From contig FSRV01000002.1 in assembly GCA_900142905.1 (NCBI GenBank), positions 2,046,001 through 2,110,000 of the forward strand: 64,000 nt of DNA, in the 5' to 3' direction. The DNA is from Burkholderia sp. GAS332 (GTDB lineage Bacteria; Pseudomonadota; Gammaproteobacteria; Burkholderiales; Burkholderiaceae). Position numbers and translations under genes: made by a program. The notes under the pieces are model-generated. The model saw only the letters and a program-made list of their open reading frames with translations, had not been told where the DNA came from and did not search any database. Of this stretch, positions 27,027 through 36,054 are shown piece by piece; the stretch's first letter is position 1, and every line of letters starts with the position of its first letter.

Positions 27027-28697
27027 ATGAACCGACCCGCCGAAGCCGCCGACGCTTCCACCCCCGCACGTTCCTGGACCACGCGCCGCGACGAAAAGAA
27101 CCGTCGCCTCGCGGCCATTGCGCCATGGCTGGAAGACGGCATCCTGCCGACAAACCGCATCATCGATGCACTCGAAACGCTGATTCAACCGGGCGACCGC
27201 GTCGCACTCGAGGGCGACAATCAGAAACAGGCCGACTTCCTGTCCCGGTCGCTCGCCAAGGTGGATCCGCAAAAAATCCACGACGTGCATCTGCTGATTT
27301 CGAGCATCGGCCGTCCTGAGCATCTGACGTTGTTCGAGCGCGGCATCGCGCACAAAGTCGATTTCTCGTTTGCCGGGCCGCAGAGTTTGCGCGTCGCGCA
27401 GTTGCTCGAAGACGGCCAGCTGGAAATCGGCTCGATCTACACGTACGTCGAGTTGTACGCGCGGATGTTCGTGGATCTGACGCCGCACGTCGCGCTGTTG
27501 TGCGCGGACAAGGCCGACCGTCACGGCAATCTGTACACCGGTCCGAACACGGAAGACACGCCGACCATCGCCGAAGCCGCCGCGTTCCGGCACGGCATCG
27601 TGATCGTGCAGGTCAACGAAATCGTCGATGAACTGCCGCGCGTCGATATTCCGGGCTCGTGGGTCGACGTGGTCGTCGAGGCGGATCGGCCCTTCGCGGT
27701 CGAACCGCTCTTCACGCGCGACCCACGGCATATCGGCGACCTGCAGGTGCTCACCGCGATGATGGTGATTCGCGGCATCTACGAACCGTATGGCGTCACG
27801 TCACTGAATCACGGCATTGGCTTCGATACCGCGGCGATCGAATTGCTGTTGCCCACTTACGGCGAATCGCTCGGTCTGAAAGGCAAGATCTGCCGCAACT
27901 GGACGCTCAACCCGCATCCCACCATGATCCCCGCGATCGAATCGGGCTGGGTCGACAGCATCCATTGCTTCGGCAGCGAAGTCGGCATGGAGGCGTACAT
28001 CGAAGCGCGCCCTGACGTATTTTTTACGGGCAACGACGGCAGCCTGCGCTCGAACCGTGTGCTCTGCCAACTGGCCGGTCAATACGGCGTCGATCTGTTT
28101 ATCGGCTCGACCTTGCAGATCGACGCGGACGCGAATTCATCGACGGTCACGCGCGGCCGCCTGGCCGGCTTCGGGGGCGCGCCGAACATGGGTCACGATC
28201 CGCGCGGCCGGCGTCATTCGAGCGAAGCGTGGCTCAAGCTGCTGAAGGATCAAGGTCCGGTCTCGCGCGGACAGAAGCTGGTCGTACAGATGGCCGAGAC
28301 TTACAAGAAAGGCGGCGAACCGACCTTTGTCGATGAACTCGATGCGGTCGCCGTCGGCGCGAAAAGCGGCATGCCGATCGCCCCGGTGATGATCTATGGC
28401 GACGACGTGAGCCATGTCGTCACCGAGGAAGGCATCGCGTATCTGCACAAAGCTGAAGGGCTGGACGAGCGGCGCGCGGCACTGGCTGCCGTGGCCGGTG
28501 TCACGCCGATCGGGCTGCGCGCCAAACCCGACAAGACGGCCGAATTGCGCCGGCGCGGCATCGTCGCGTACCCGGAAGATCTCGGCATTCGGCGTGGCGA
28601 AGCGAAGCGTTCACTGCTGGCCGCGCGCAGCATCGACGATCTGGTGACGTGGTCGGGCGGCCTGTACGCGCCGCCGGCCCGCTTCAGGAGCTGGTAA
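27027..28697 (+). CDS. mdcA: Malonate decarboxylase alpha subunit (malonate:ACP transferase)
   Basis: The 556-residue protein matches MdcA in length and sequence: WTTRRDEKNRRLAAIAPWL near the start, VALEGDNQKQADFLSRSLAKVDP, then CoA-transferase-like folds and LRSNRVLCQLAGQYGVDLFIG. It moves the acetyl-bound ACP thioester to malonate, giving malonyl-ACP and acetate. It is the first enzyme gene of the cytoplasmic, biotin-independent malonate decarboxylase cluster. The reaction cycle needs mdcC (ACP) and mdcD/mdcE. The stop is 2 nt before the mdcB ATG. Confidence 0.95.
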   Translation: MNRPAEAADASTPARSWTTRRDEKNRRLAAIAPWLEDGILPTNRIIDALETLIQPGDRVALEGDNQKQADFLSRSLAKVDPQKIHDVHLLISSIGRPEHLTLFERGIAHKVDFSFAGPQSLRVAQLLEDGQLEIGSIYTYVELYARMFVDLTPHVALLCADKADRHGNLYTGPNTEDTPTIAEAAAFRHGIVIVQVNEIVDELPRVDIPGSWVDVVVEADRPFAVEPLFTRDPRHIGDLQVLTAMMVIRGIYEPYGVTSLNHGIGFDTAAIELLLPTYGESLGLKGKICRNWTLNPHPTMIPAIESGWVDSIHCFGSEVGMEAYIEARPDVFFTGNDGSLRSNRVLCQLAGQYGVDLFIGSTLQIDADANSSTVTRGRLAGFGGAPNMGHDPRGRRHSSEAWLKLLKDQGPVSRGQKLVVQMAETYKKGGEPTFVDELDAVAVGAKSGMPIAPVMIYGDDVSHVVTEEGIAYLHKAEGLDERRAALAAVAGVTPIGLRAKPDKTAELRRRGIVAYPEDLGIRRGEAKRSLLAARSIDDLVTWSGGLYAPPARFRSW

Positions 28698-28699
28698 CC

Positions 28700-29728
28700 A
28701 TGCGCGCCCGCGAAGCTTTGCTCGAATGGGCCGTCGAAGGCGCGCCACGGCAGGAGGCCGAAGCTGACTCCGCCGCCCTGCGCTGGTCCGTTGCGCCAGC
28801 ACGCCGCACGGGCACCGTGGCGCAAGCGGCGAGCTCGGCAAACAGCGCCGCGGTGGCGCAGCTGAGGGGACTGTCCGATACCCAACTCGCACGTTATGCC
28901 GTCACCGCGCTGATCGAAGAAGCGCAACTCACGCCGAAACCCGCACTGGTCGACCGACGCGGCAGCGGTGCGCATCGCGACCTCGATCTCGCCATCATGC
29001 TGCGCTCGGCGCATGCGCTCGAACCGACCTTCGCGGCGCTCGCACGCGTGGCGCGCCGCCGTGGCGAACCATCTGAGCTTCTACGCACTGAACTTGCGCA
29101 AGTCGGCCGCGCCGGCGAGCAGGACATGCTGCATGCCACAGCCGGCAGCAACGCGCATCGCGGTGCAATCTGGATTATCGGCTTGCTGGTGGCGGGTGCT
29201 TCGATGCCAGGCAGAGGCACGCGTCTGAACGCGTCGCGCGTCTGCACAATCGCAGCGCAGATTGCCTGCTTCCCGGATCGCTTCGCCGCCCCCGCCGATA
29301 GCCACGGTGAACGCGCGCGGCAGCGTTATCAGGTGGGCGGAGCACGCCGTGAGGCACAAGACGGTTTCCCGCACGTGATCGATATCGGTTTGCCGGCCTT
29401 GCTCGCCGCGCGAGCCGGTGGAGTCGACGAAAACGCCGCGCGCATCGACGCCCTGCTCTCGATCATGGTGTCGCTCGACGACACCTGCCTGCTGCATCGC
29501 GCGGGTTTGCCTGGTTTGCACGCGGCACAACAAGGCGCGCGCCGCGTGCTGCAAGCGGGTGGAAGTTCGACACCGGACGGGCACACCGCCCTGGCCGCAC
29601 TCGAGCACGACTTGCTGTCGCTCAACGCATCGCCTGGCGGCGCAGCCGATCTGCTCGCCGCCACTCTCTTTCTCGATATGCTGGCGCATCACGACGCTAG
29701 CGGGAGCTCAGCCTCATGGAACATCTGA
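28700..29728 (+). CDS. mdcB: Triphosphoribosyl-dephospho-CoA synthase MdcB
   Basis: From ATG 28700 (AGGAG upstream) the protein has 342 residues. LTPKPALVDRRGSGAHRDLDLAIMLRSAHAL is the CitG/MdcB core, and GTNAHRGAIW appears here as GSNAHRGAIWIIGLL; DIGLPALLAAR and HRAGLPGLHAAQQGA follow. It makes 2'-(5''-triphosphoribosyl)-3'-dephospho-CoA from ATP and dephospho-CoA, the precursor of the MdcC prosthetic group. Its end overlaps the mdcC start by 13 bp. Confidence 0.93.
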   Translation: MRAREALLEWAVEGAPRQEAEADSAALRWSVAPARRTGTVAQAASSANSAAVAQLRGLSDTQLARYAVTALIEEAQLTPKPALVDRRGSGAHRDLDLAIMLRSAHALEPTFAALARVARRRGEPSELLRTELAQVGRAGEQDMLHATAGSNAHRGAIWIIGLLVAGASMPGRGTRLNASRVCTIAAQIACFPDRFAAPADSHGERARQRYQVGGARREAQDGFPHVIDIGLPALLAARAGGVDENAARIDALLSIMVSLDDTCLLHRAGLPGLHAAQQGARRVLQAGGSSTPDGHTALAALEHDLLSLNASPGGAADLLAATLFLDMLAHHDASGSSASWNI

Positions 29729-30030
29729 CCTTCGACTATCCGGCGCAACGCGCCGTCACGACCCGCGCGCATGTCGGCGTGGTCGGTTCGGGCGATCTGG
29801 AAGTCCTGCTGTCGCCTGCTGAAAACAGCACGGCCCTGAGCGCGCATGTGGTTGTGCGGACCAGCGTCGACGGCTACAGCCACATCTGGAAGAGCGTGCT
29901 CGATCGCTTCTTCACCCGTTACGACGGCGCCGCGCAAATCGAAATCAACGACTTCGGCGCGACACCCGGCGTCGTAGCGCTGCGGCTCGCGGAAGCCATC
30001 GAAGCGGCGGAACAGGGAGACGACGCATGA
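29716..30030 (+). CDS. mdcC: Malonate decarboxylase acyl carrier protein (delta subunit)
   Basis: The 104-residue protein has VGSGDLEVLL with Ser25, the serine that carries the phosphoribosyl-dephospho-CoA group in Klebsiella MdcC. Size and position between mdcB and mdcD are as expected. It holds acetyl and malonyl thioesters during the cycle. Its stop overlaps the mdcD start by 4 bp. Confidence 0.94.
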   Translation: MEHLTFDYPAQRAVTTRAHVGVVGSGDLEVLLSPAENSTALSAHVVVRTSVDGYSHIWKSVLDRFFTRYDGAAQIEINDFGATPGVVALRLAEAIEAAEQGDDA

Positions 30031-30911
30031 GTACGATCGCCACTGCACGTTCCGCGCCGATGCTGCGCGACAGCTTCATCGAACTGCCGGCGCGCGAACG
30101 CGCCCGCTCGCTGCTCGACGCGGGCGCGTTCCGCGAACTGCTCGGACCGTTCGACAAGATCGAATCGCCGTGGCTGCCGCTGCAAGGCGTCGTCTGCCAG
30201 GCGGATGACGGTTGCGTGATCGCGCGCGGCACCATCGACGGCGAGCCGGCCGTCGTCGCCGCAATCGAGTCCGCGTTCCAGGGCGGCAGCATCGGCGAGG
30301 TGTCGGGCAGCAAGATCGCCGCCGCGCTCGACATGGCCTTACGCGACTGCGAACGCGGCAAGATCGTCCGTCCTGTCGTGCTGTTCGAAACGGGCGGCGT
30401 CAGGCTTCAGGAAGCCAACCTCGGCCTCGCGGTGATCGCCGAGATTCAGGCCGCGATCGTCGCGTTGCGCCGGCATGTGCCGGTGGTCGGCGTGATCGCG
30501 GGGATGGTCGGTTGCTTCGGCGGAATGTCGCTGGCGGCGGCCCTGTGCTCGACACTCGTCGTGACGAAGCAAGGGCGGCTCGGCATGAACGGCCCCGAAG
30601 TGATCGAACAGGAAGCGGGTATCGAAGAACTCGACTCGAGCGATCGGCGCCGCGTCTGGCAGTTGATTGGCGGCGAACAACGGGCGGCAACCGCGCTCGC
30701 CGATCAACTGGTCGACGACGATGGGGACGCCGTGCGCGCCGCCGTGCGTTCAGCATTCAGGCAAGGCGTGCCAGTTGCGCATCGCAGCGAACAGGTCGAC
30801 ATTTTCCTTGACCGCCTCGCGCAGATCGACCCGGCCAGCGTCACGCCGGAAACGATGCGTGACGTGTTCAACCCGCATGTCCAGGACAACACACGCAAGG
30901 AGCAGGCATGA
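30027..30911 (+). CDS. mdcD: Malonate decarboxylase beta subunit (malonyl-ACP decarboxylase)
   Basis: The 294-residue protein has the carboxyltransferase (crotonase-like) fold of MdcD, with SFIELPARERARSLLDAGAFRELLGPFD, GGSIGEVSGSKIAAAL and GMVGCFGGMSLAAALC forming the oxyanion region. With MdcE it decarboxylates malonyl-ACP to acetyl-ACP. It overlaps both neighbours by 4 bp. Confidence 0.94.
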   Translation: MSTIATARSAPMLRDSFIELPARERARSLLDAGAFRELLGPFDKIESPWLPLQGVVCQADDGCVIARGTIDGEPAVVAAIESAFQGGSIGEVSGSKIAAALDMALRDCERGKIVRPVVLFETGGVRLQEANLGLAVIAEIQAAIVALRRHVPVVGVIAGMVGCFGGMSLAAALCSTLVVTKQGRLGMNGPEVIEQEAGIEELDSSDRRRVWQLIGGEQRAATALADQLVDDDGDAVRAAVRSAFRQGVPVAHRSEQVDIFLDRLAQIDPASVTPETMRDVFNPHVQDNTRKEQA

Positions 30912-31723
30912 GCGATACCACTCTCAGCCGCGGCGCGCGCTGGTTCCATGCGCTGGCCGGTGACCCATCAGGTAAAGCGCCCATATGGAGCGGCGATGCG
31001 TCGCTCGGCGGCGAGACCACCCGCTTTATTGCCGTCGTTCCCGATCCCGACAACCGCTTTCCGCGGGCGACCGATAACGTCGTCGGTCTAGAACAAGGCT
31101 GGCAACTCGCGCGCGCTGTGCGCGAGGCCATCGCGCAGGACGCAGCAAGCGGTACGCGCCGCCCGATCGTCGCGATCGTCGATGTCAAAAGCCAGGCATA
31201 CGGCTACCGCGAAGAAATGCTCGGCATTCACCTCGCCTGCGCCGCTGCGGTCGATGCGTATGCCTCGGCGCGCGACGCCGGGCATCCGGTGATTGCGCTA
31301 ATCGTCGGCCCCGCCATGTCGGGTGCGTTCCTCGCGCACGGCTATCAGGCCAACCGGATCGTCGCGCTCGACGCGCCAGGCACGATGGTCCACGCAATGG
31401 GCAAGGAAGCGGCCGCACGCGTCACGCGGCGCACAGTCGAAGAACTCGACGCGCTCGGTGAAACCATTGTGCCGATGTCGTACTCGATGACGTCATTTGC
31501 CAAGCTCGGCCTGCTCGATCAGCTGATCGAAGGCGTCGACGCCGATGCGCCGGATGCTGCGCAGATCGAGCGCGTGCGTCAGGTGTTAGTCGAACAGGTT
31601 CACAGCGCGCGTGACGGAAAACCCGACCTGTCGCATCGTCTGGAATCGGCTGCGGCTCAGAAGAATCGCGCCGCGTCGATCGAAGTGCGGCGGCGTCTCG
31701 CCGAACAATGGGATGCCGTGTAA
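30908..31723 (+). CDS. mdcE: Malonate decarboxylase gamma subunit
   Basis: The 271-residue protein matches MdcE: RGARWFHALAG, RPIVAIVDVKSQAYGYREE, and GPAMSGAFLAHGYQANRIVALD, in a second carboxyltransferase fold that pairs with MdcD. The string VHAMGKEAAARVTRRTVEELD is also typical. It ends at TAATG, sharing one base with the mdcG start. Confidence 0.94.
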   Translation: MSDTTLSRGARWFHALAGDPSGKAPIWSGDASLGGETTRFIAVVPDPDNRFPRATDNVVGLEQGWQLARAVREAIAQDAASGTRRPIVAIVDVKSQAYGYREEMLGIHLACAAAVDAYASARDAGHPVIALIVGPAMSGAFLAHGYQANRIVALDAPGTMVHAMGKEAAARVTRRTVEELDALGETIVPMSYSMTSFAKLGLLDQLIEGVDADAPDAAQIERVRQVLVEQVHSARDGKPDLSHRLESAAAQKNRAASIEVRRRLAEQWDAV

Positions 31724-32430
31724 TGCAGGTCTGCGCGGCGCCGCCGTTTGCAGCCGATCATGCGTTGTCGTGCGATGCGCGGTGGCAAGCGCATGATCTG
31801 CTGCGCTTGCACCGTTTGCCGCAGTCTGACGGCGAACCCGCGTGGGTTCGCGGGGCATTCGAACGTGCGCCGTATGCGGTCGTGAGACGCGCGCTGGCGG
31901 CTGACGGCTTCGTGGCGATCGGCTTGCGCGGTGTGGAGCGCTCGCAGCGTTACGGCACGTGGGTGCATCTGGACGATATTGAAACGGCGGTGCCGCCGGA
32001 AGCGTTAGCGCGACTCAACCCGCTCGCGGGGCGCAATGCGTTACCTGCTTTCGCGGCCCTTGCCGCATTACAACGCGACGCGGTCGGCGGCGACACGGCC
32101 GGCGTGTTGGCTGGATTCGTCTGGGGACCAACTGGCAGCACAGGCTTCGAACTGGCCACTCAGGCACCCACCGTCACGCTCTCGAGCGATCTCGATCTGC
32201 TGATCCGCGCGCCGGAAAAACTCTCCCACGACACGGCCATTCAGTTGCTGAACCAGCTGCAAACCATCGCGCAACGCGCCGGCATTCGCGTCGACGCGCA
32301 ACTTGAAACGCCCGCAGGCGGCGTTGCGCTGGCCGAATGGGCAGCGGGCAAAGCACGCGCAATGGCACGCCATGCTCGCGGCCCACAGTTGGTGACCGAT
32401 CCGTGGGCGCCCGCTCACGTCGATGCCTGA
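31723..32430 (+). CDS. mdcG: Phosphoribosyl-dephospho-CoA transferase MdcG
   Basis: From ATG 31723 this is a 235-residue protein with RAPYAVVRRALAADGFVAIGLRGVERSQRYGTWV, GFVWGPTGSTGFELAT and the nucleotidyltransferase-like SDLDLLIRAPEKLS, where the paired Asp residues bind metal. It attaches the prosthetic group from the MdcB product to Ser25 of MdcC. I chose 31723 over 31708 because it gives the tight TAATG junction and the family length. The stop overlaps the mdcH start by 1 bp. Confidence 0.92.
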   Translation: MQVCAAPPFAADHALSCDARWQAHDLLRLHRLPQSDGEPAWVRGAFERAPYAVVRRALAADGFVAIGLRGVERSQRYGTWVHLDDIETAVPPEALARLNPLAGRNALPAFAALAALQRDAVGGDTAGVLAGFVWGPTGSTGFELATQAPTVTLSSDLDLLIRAPEKLSHDTAIQLLNQLQTIAQRAGIRVDAQLETPAGGVALAEWAAGKARAMARHARGPQLVTDPWAPAHVDA

Positions 32431-33362
32431 TGCTCGCCCTTCTGTTTCCCGGCCAGGGTGCGCAATCCGACGGATTTCTGCATCGCCTGCCGCAGCACCA
32501 CGCTGTAACCGACACACTCGACGAAGCGTCTCAGGTGCTCGGCACCAACGTACTCACACTCGACACGCCAGACGCTTTGCGCTCGACCATCGCCGTTCAG
32601 ATCGGGTTGACCGTCGCGGGGGTGGCAATCACGCGCGCACTGGCGAATGAACAGTTCACGCCGGAGATCAGCGCGGGTTTGTCAGTGGGTGCGTACGCAG
32701 CGGCGGTCAGTTGCGGCGCGATACGCTTTGACGACGCGTTACGGATGGTGCGAAAACGCGCCGAATTGATGGAGACAGCGTACCCGTCCGGCTACGGTCT
32801 CGCTGCTGTGTCGGGTTTGACCGAACACCAACTGGAAACACTCGCCGCACAGCACGCGGATGCGAGCGGTCAACGTGTCTATGTCGGCAATGTGAACGCG
32901 CCGCGCCAGATCGTCATGGCGGGGGCGAATGGTGCGCTGGACACGTTCATCGAACGGGCGCTGGCGGCAGGCGCACGCAAAGCCGTCCGTCTTGCGGTAA
33001 GCGTGCCATCACATTGCGAACTGCTCGCGCATGCCACGGACGAGCTGGTTGCCTACGCACAGCACGTACCTTTCCACACGCCGCACAGCACCTACATCGG
33101 CAATCGCGGGGGCCGCCCCCTGTACACAGCAGAGGCTATTCGCGACGATCTCTCAACCAATATGCGCTACACCGTACGCTGGTTCGACGCGCTCACGGTC
33201 ATGCAGGAAATGGGCGCCCGCGTGCTAATCGAAGCGCCTCCGGGTCAGGTATTGACGGACATTACACGCGAGAACTTTCCGGATACCACCGCCCTTGCCG
33301 CGAGTACTTTTACGTTCGAAAGGCTGGTGGCGACGGCCCAACGGCGCCTCGAGGCAAATTGA
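32430..33362 (+). CDS. mdcH: Malonyl-CoA:ACP transacylase MdcH
   Basis: From ATG 32430 the protein has 310 residues. It opens MLALLFPGQGAQ, with GQGAQ forming the oxyanion loop, and has the nucleophile elbow GLSVGAY with Ser85; a histidine in VPSHCELL completes the dyad. It primes MdcC with a malonyl group from malonyl-CoA, starting the catalytic cycle. It is the last gene of mdcABCDEGH. The frame upstream to 32337 overlaps mdcG and is not used. Confidence 0.93.
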   Translation: MLALLFPGQGAQSDGFLHRLPQHHAVTDTLDEASQVLGTNVLTLDTPDALRSTIAVQIGLTVAGVAITRALANEQFTPEISAGLSVGAYAAAVSCGAIRFDDALRMVRKRAELMETAYPSGYGLAAVSGLTEHQLETLAAQHADASGQRVYVGNVNAPRQIVMAGANGALDTFIERALAAGARKAVRLAVSVPSHCELLAHATDELVAYAQHVPFHTPHSTYIGNRGGRPLYTAEAIRDDLSTNMRYTVRWFDALTVMQEMGARVLIEAPPGQVLTDITRENFPDTTALAASTFTFERLVATAQRRLEAN

Positions 33363-33403
33363 GCACAGGCACGCCGCCATTCGGCCGACGCACGCTTCAT
33401 GGC

Positions 33404-33724
33404 TCACTCGACAAAGATTTCCTGCAGCGTAGACAACGCATTCGATAGCGCCGTATCAGACACCGAGCCGGCGCGTTTCACAAGCCGCGTCTTATCTACC
33501 GTGCGAATCTGGTCGAGAAGGATCAAACCCTTCTTGCGCAGGAACGTGAGCGGGACACGAAAAGGCGCCGCGCGACCGGCAGTGGTCATGGGCGCGACAA
33601 TCACGGTCCGCAGGTGATCGTGCAACTCTGCCGGCGAAACCACGACACAAGGACGCGTTTTCTGAATCTCGCTGCCGACGGTCGGATCCAACGCAACGAG
33701 CCAGACGTCGCCGCGCGCTACCAC
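33404..33724 (-). CDS. MazF/PemK-family toxin
   Basis: The 106-residue protein has the MazF/PemK barrel: RGDVWLVALDPTVGSEIQKTRPCVVVSP, with the catalytic Arg in KTRPC, and VIVAPMTTAGRAAPFRVPL, with the catalytic Thr. LILLDQIRTVDKTRLVKRAGSV is the conserved third region. It should be a sequence-specific endoribonuclease. Its start overlaps the antitoxin stop by 7 bp, and it converges on mdcH with 41 bp between stops. Confidence 0.93.
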   Translation of the reverse strand: MVARGDVWLVALDPTVGSEIQKTRPCVVVSPAELHDHLRTVIVAPMTTAGRAAPFRVPLTFLRKKGLILLDQIRTVDKTRLVKRAGSVSDTALSNALSTLQEIFVE

Positions 33725-33966
33725 TCGAGCCCCGCGTCATCGGCGTTGGGAAATTCGCCCATCACCAGCGTGTCGTCTTTCGATGCCGCCAACGAACGGC
33801 TTGCGTCGGCCCATCCCGCACGCGCTTTCTTTTGCGGACGCCGTATCACCAACGCGTTTCCTTCCACTTGCATATCCACTTCGTCCTCCAGCCCAAGTTG
33901 GGTCAAGATCGGTTTCGGAATCAGTACACCATGGGAATTACCCATTCTGCGGATGGTCGTTTTCAT
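33718..33966 (-). CDS. MazE/AbrB-type antitoxin
   Basis: The 82-residue protein has the swapped-hairpin AbrB fold: TTIRRMGNSHGVLIPKPILTQLGLEDEVDMQVEGNALVIRRP, then an acidic flexible tail ending DDAGLEW that would bind the toxin. It should neutralise the MazF-type toxin encoded next and repress the pair. The 123 bp between its start and the LysR stop at 34090 hold the likely promoter and no other gene. Confidence 0.92.
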   Translation of the reverse strand: MKTTIRRMGNSHGVLIPKPILTQLGLEDEVDMQVEGNALVIRRPQKKARAGWADASRSLAASKDDTLVMGEFPNADDAGLEW

Positions 33967-34089
33967 GGCTGAACCTGAAGTGAAATCCTAAACGGTCGGG
34001 GCAGTAAAGTAAACACAATGTTATTACAGTGTAGCACGGCAAATGGCATAAGACGAATGACGTGTTTTGCGTGCTTTCGATCGCTCGCT

Positions 34090-35028
34090 TCACCGCCTCT
34101 CGATCAACTGCCGCCCCATCGCCTTCGCGTAGTGATCACATGCGCTGCGCGCGACATGTGACGCCGCCAGCACACCAACGTCAGCGTCGTCGCGGTAATA
34201 CATGGCAACGTCGATCGGCGGCGGCAGTGGACGCACCTGCAATTGCCCCAGTTCGCCACTGCTCAGGAAAGGCTCGACGAACAAGGCCGGCACGGCCGCA
34301 ATCCCATAGCCATCGCGCAACAGTTTCACAATCACCGCCACCGACGGCATGCAGGTCACCTGGGTATCCGCAAGCGGCACACCGGCGCGCTTCGCGAGCG
34401 TCGCCACGATCGCTTCCACGGCGACTTGCGGCGCGGTGCCACGGCCGAACGTCAGCACGGGTTTCTGCAATACCGTCTGCACATGTTTCGCGCGGTTCGA
34501 CGGAATCAGATCGTGGCGCGCTATCCAGCGCACCGGATAGCTCGCCAGCAAGGTCGAAACGATCGACGCTTCCTGCTCACCGGTTTCCTCCACCTGAATG
34601 ACGAGATCCAATTCGCCAGCGCGCAACCGCGGCCCCAGTACGGCGCTCGAGTCAACGGTCAGGTCTACGACGATGCGGTTGTACTCGACGTTCAGCATCC
34701 GGATGTAGTCCGGCAACCAGCTATGCACCACCGTTTCGATGACGCCGAGCCGCAGCCGCTTCGTCACCTGGGTTTCGTCCTGTGCGGCCAGTTGCAGCGA
34801 GCGCGTGGCCTGCACCACCGAGCGCGCATGCGCAAGCAGCCGTTCGCCATGCGTCGTGAGTTGGAACTCGGCAGCGTCGCGCTCGATCAACTCGACGCCC
34901 AACTCGGCTTCAAGCGTTTTGATGCGTAGCGAAATCGCGGCGGGCGTTGCGTGCATTGCAACGGCGGTCGCGCGAAAACTGCCTAGACGGGCGAGCGTCA
35001 GAAACGTTTCGACAAAGCGGGTATTCAT
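34090..35028 (-). CDS. LysR-family transcriptional regulator
   Basis: The 312-residue protein starts MNTRFVETFLTLARLGSFRATAVAMHATPAAISLRIKTLEAELGVELI, a standard LysR helix-turn-helix, followed by an effector domain. It diverges from the hydro-lyase/MFS operon. A dyad with T-N11-A spacing lies between them at 35094-35110. It most likely activates that operon in response to its substrate. Confidence 0.9.
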   Translation of the reverse strand: MNTRFVETFLTLARLGSFRATAVAMHATPAAISLRIKTLEAELGVELIERDAAEFQLTTHGERLLAHARSVVQATRSLQLAAQDETQVTKRLRLGVIETVVHSWLPDYIRMLNVEYNRIVVDLTVDSSAVLGPRLRAGELDLVIQVEETGEQEASIVSTLLASYPVRWIARHDLIPSNRAKHVQTVLQKPVLTFGRGTAPQVAVEAIVATLAKRAGVPLADTQVTCMPSVAVIVKLLRDGYGIAAVPALFVEPFLSSGELGQLQVRPLPPPIDVAMYYRDDADVGVLAASHVARSACDHYAKAMGRQLIERR

Positions 35029-35093
35029 TGCATTAGCTCTCTCAACAGCGGCCCGAAGTACTCGATCATCGCCGCAAAACCAGTGGCAACGCT

Positions 35094-35110
35094 GTTAAGT
35101 TTAATTTAAC
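35094..35110. promoter_or_regulatory. LysR-type T-N11-A dyad
   Basis: GTTAAGTTTAATTTAAC has perfect 5-bp arms (GTTAA/TTAAC) and the T-N11-A spacing expected for LysR operators. It lies in the divergent gap, 66 bp from the regulator start and about 93 bp from the hydro-lyase start. Confidence 0.5.
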
Positions 35111-35202
35111 GAAACACAAGAATAACTCGCTGGATGGATATTTTTGGCGTTACTAATCTGGATTCCGTCAGTCACCCAGACCTAGCTGGAGTCGAGCCGT
35201 TC

Positions 35203-35982
35203 ATGTCCTACACGCCTTCCGAGTTTCGTCAGCAGATTCGCAGCCGCCGCCTGTCCGGGCCGACTGCGGGCTACTGTGGCGACTATGCGCAAGCCAACCT
35301 CGCCATCCTGCCCAAGCAATACGCCGACGACTTCCTGCGCTTTTGCACGCTCAATCCGAAGGCTTGCCCATTGCTCGGCATCGGCGAACCGGGCGAATGG
35401 CGCGTGCCGTCGCTCGGCGCCGATCTCGACATACGCAACGACGTCCCCGCGTTTTACGTGTACCGCCACGGCGAGCGTACCGAGGAAGTGCATAGCCTCG
35501 ACGAGCTATGGCGCGACGATCTCGTGGTGTTCGCGATCGGCTGCTCGTTTTCGTTCGAGGAAATGTTGCGGCGCGAAGGCATTCCGCTGCGTCATATCGA
35601 ACAGCAGGTCAACGTGCCGATGTATCGAACACGCGAACGCAACGTGGCCGCAGGCGTATTCGGCGGCAACCGCGTGGTCTCGATGCGGCCGATGAAAGCC
35701 GCCGACGCGATCCGAGCCATTCAGATCACCAGCCGTTTTCCCGCGGTACATGGCGCACCGGTTCATATCGGCGACCCATCGCTGATCGGTATCCGTGACA
35801 TCACGCGGCCCGATTTCGGCGACGCGGTCGAAGTGCGCAGCGACGAATTACCCGTTTTCTGGGCCTGTGGCGTCACGCCGCAAGCCGCAATAGAAAGCGC
35901 GCGCTTGCCGTTTGCGATCGCGCACAAACCGGGACACATGCTCGTCACCGACATTCCCAACACCACGCTGGCGGTCTTTTAG
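35203..35982 (+). CDS. Putative hydro-lyase, D-glutamate cyclase family (DUF1445)
   Basis: From ATG 35203 the protein has 259 residues, the normal family length. It has [71 protein letters not shown] and [13 protein letters not shown], all strings of the DUF1445 family. A human member has D-glutamate cyclase activity; the bacterial role is not settled and often goes with a transporter for an organic acid or amino acid. The frame upstream to 35134 has no family sequence. The MFS gene follows 72 bp later, so the pair likely imports and converts one compound. Confidence 0.87.
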   Translation: MSYTPSEFRQQIRSRRLSGPTAGYCGDYAQANLAILPKQYADDFLRFCTLNPKACPLLGIGEPGEWRVPSLGADLDIRNDVPAFYVYRHGERTEEVHSLDELWRDDLVVFAIGCSFSFEEMLRREGIPLRHIEQQVNVPMYRTRERNVAAGVFGGNRVVSMRPMKAADAIRAIQITSRFPAVHGAPVHIGDPSLIGIRDITRPDFGDAVEVRSDELPVFWACGVTPQAAIESARLPFAIAHKPGHMLVTDIPNTTLAVF

Positions 35983-36054
35983 CCGCAGCCTCATTTGTCC
36001 CAACCACGAGCCGCGCGGTAAGACGCGGCCACTGACTACGACCGGAGCCCAAGC

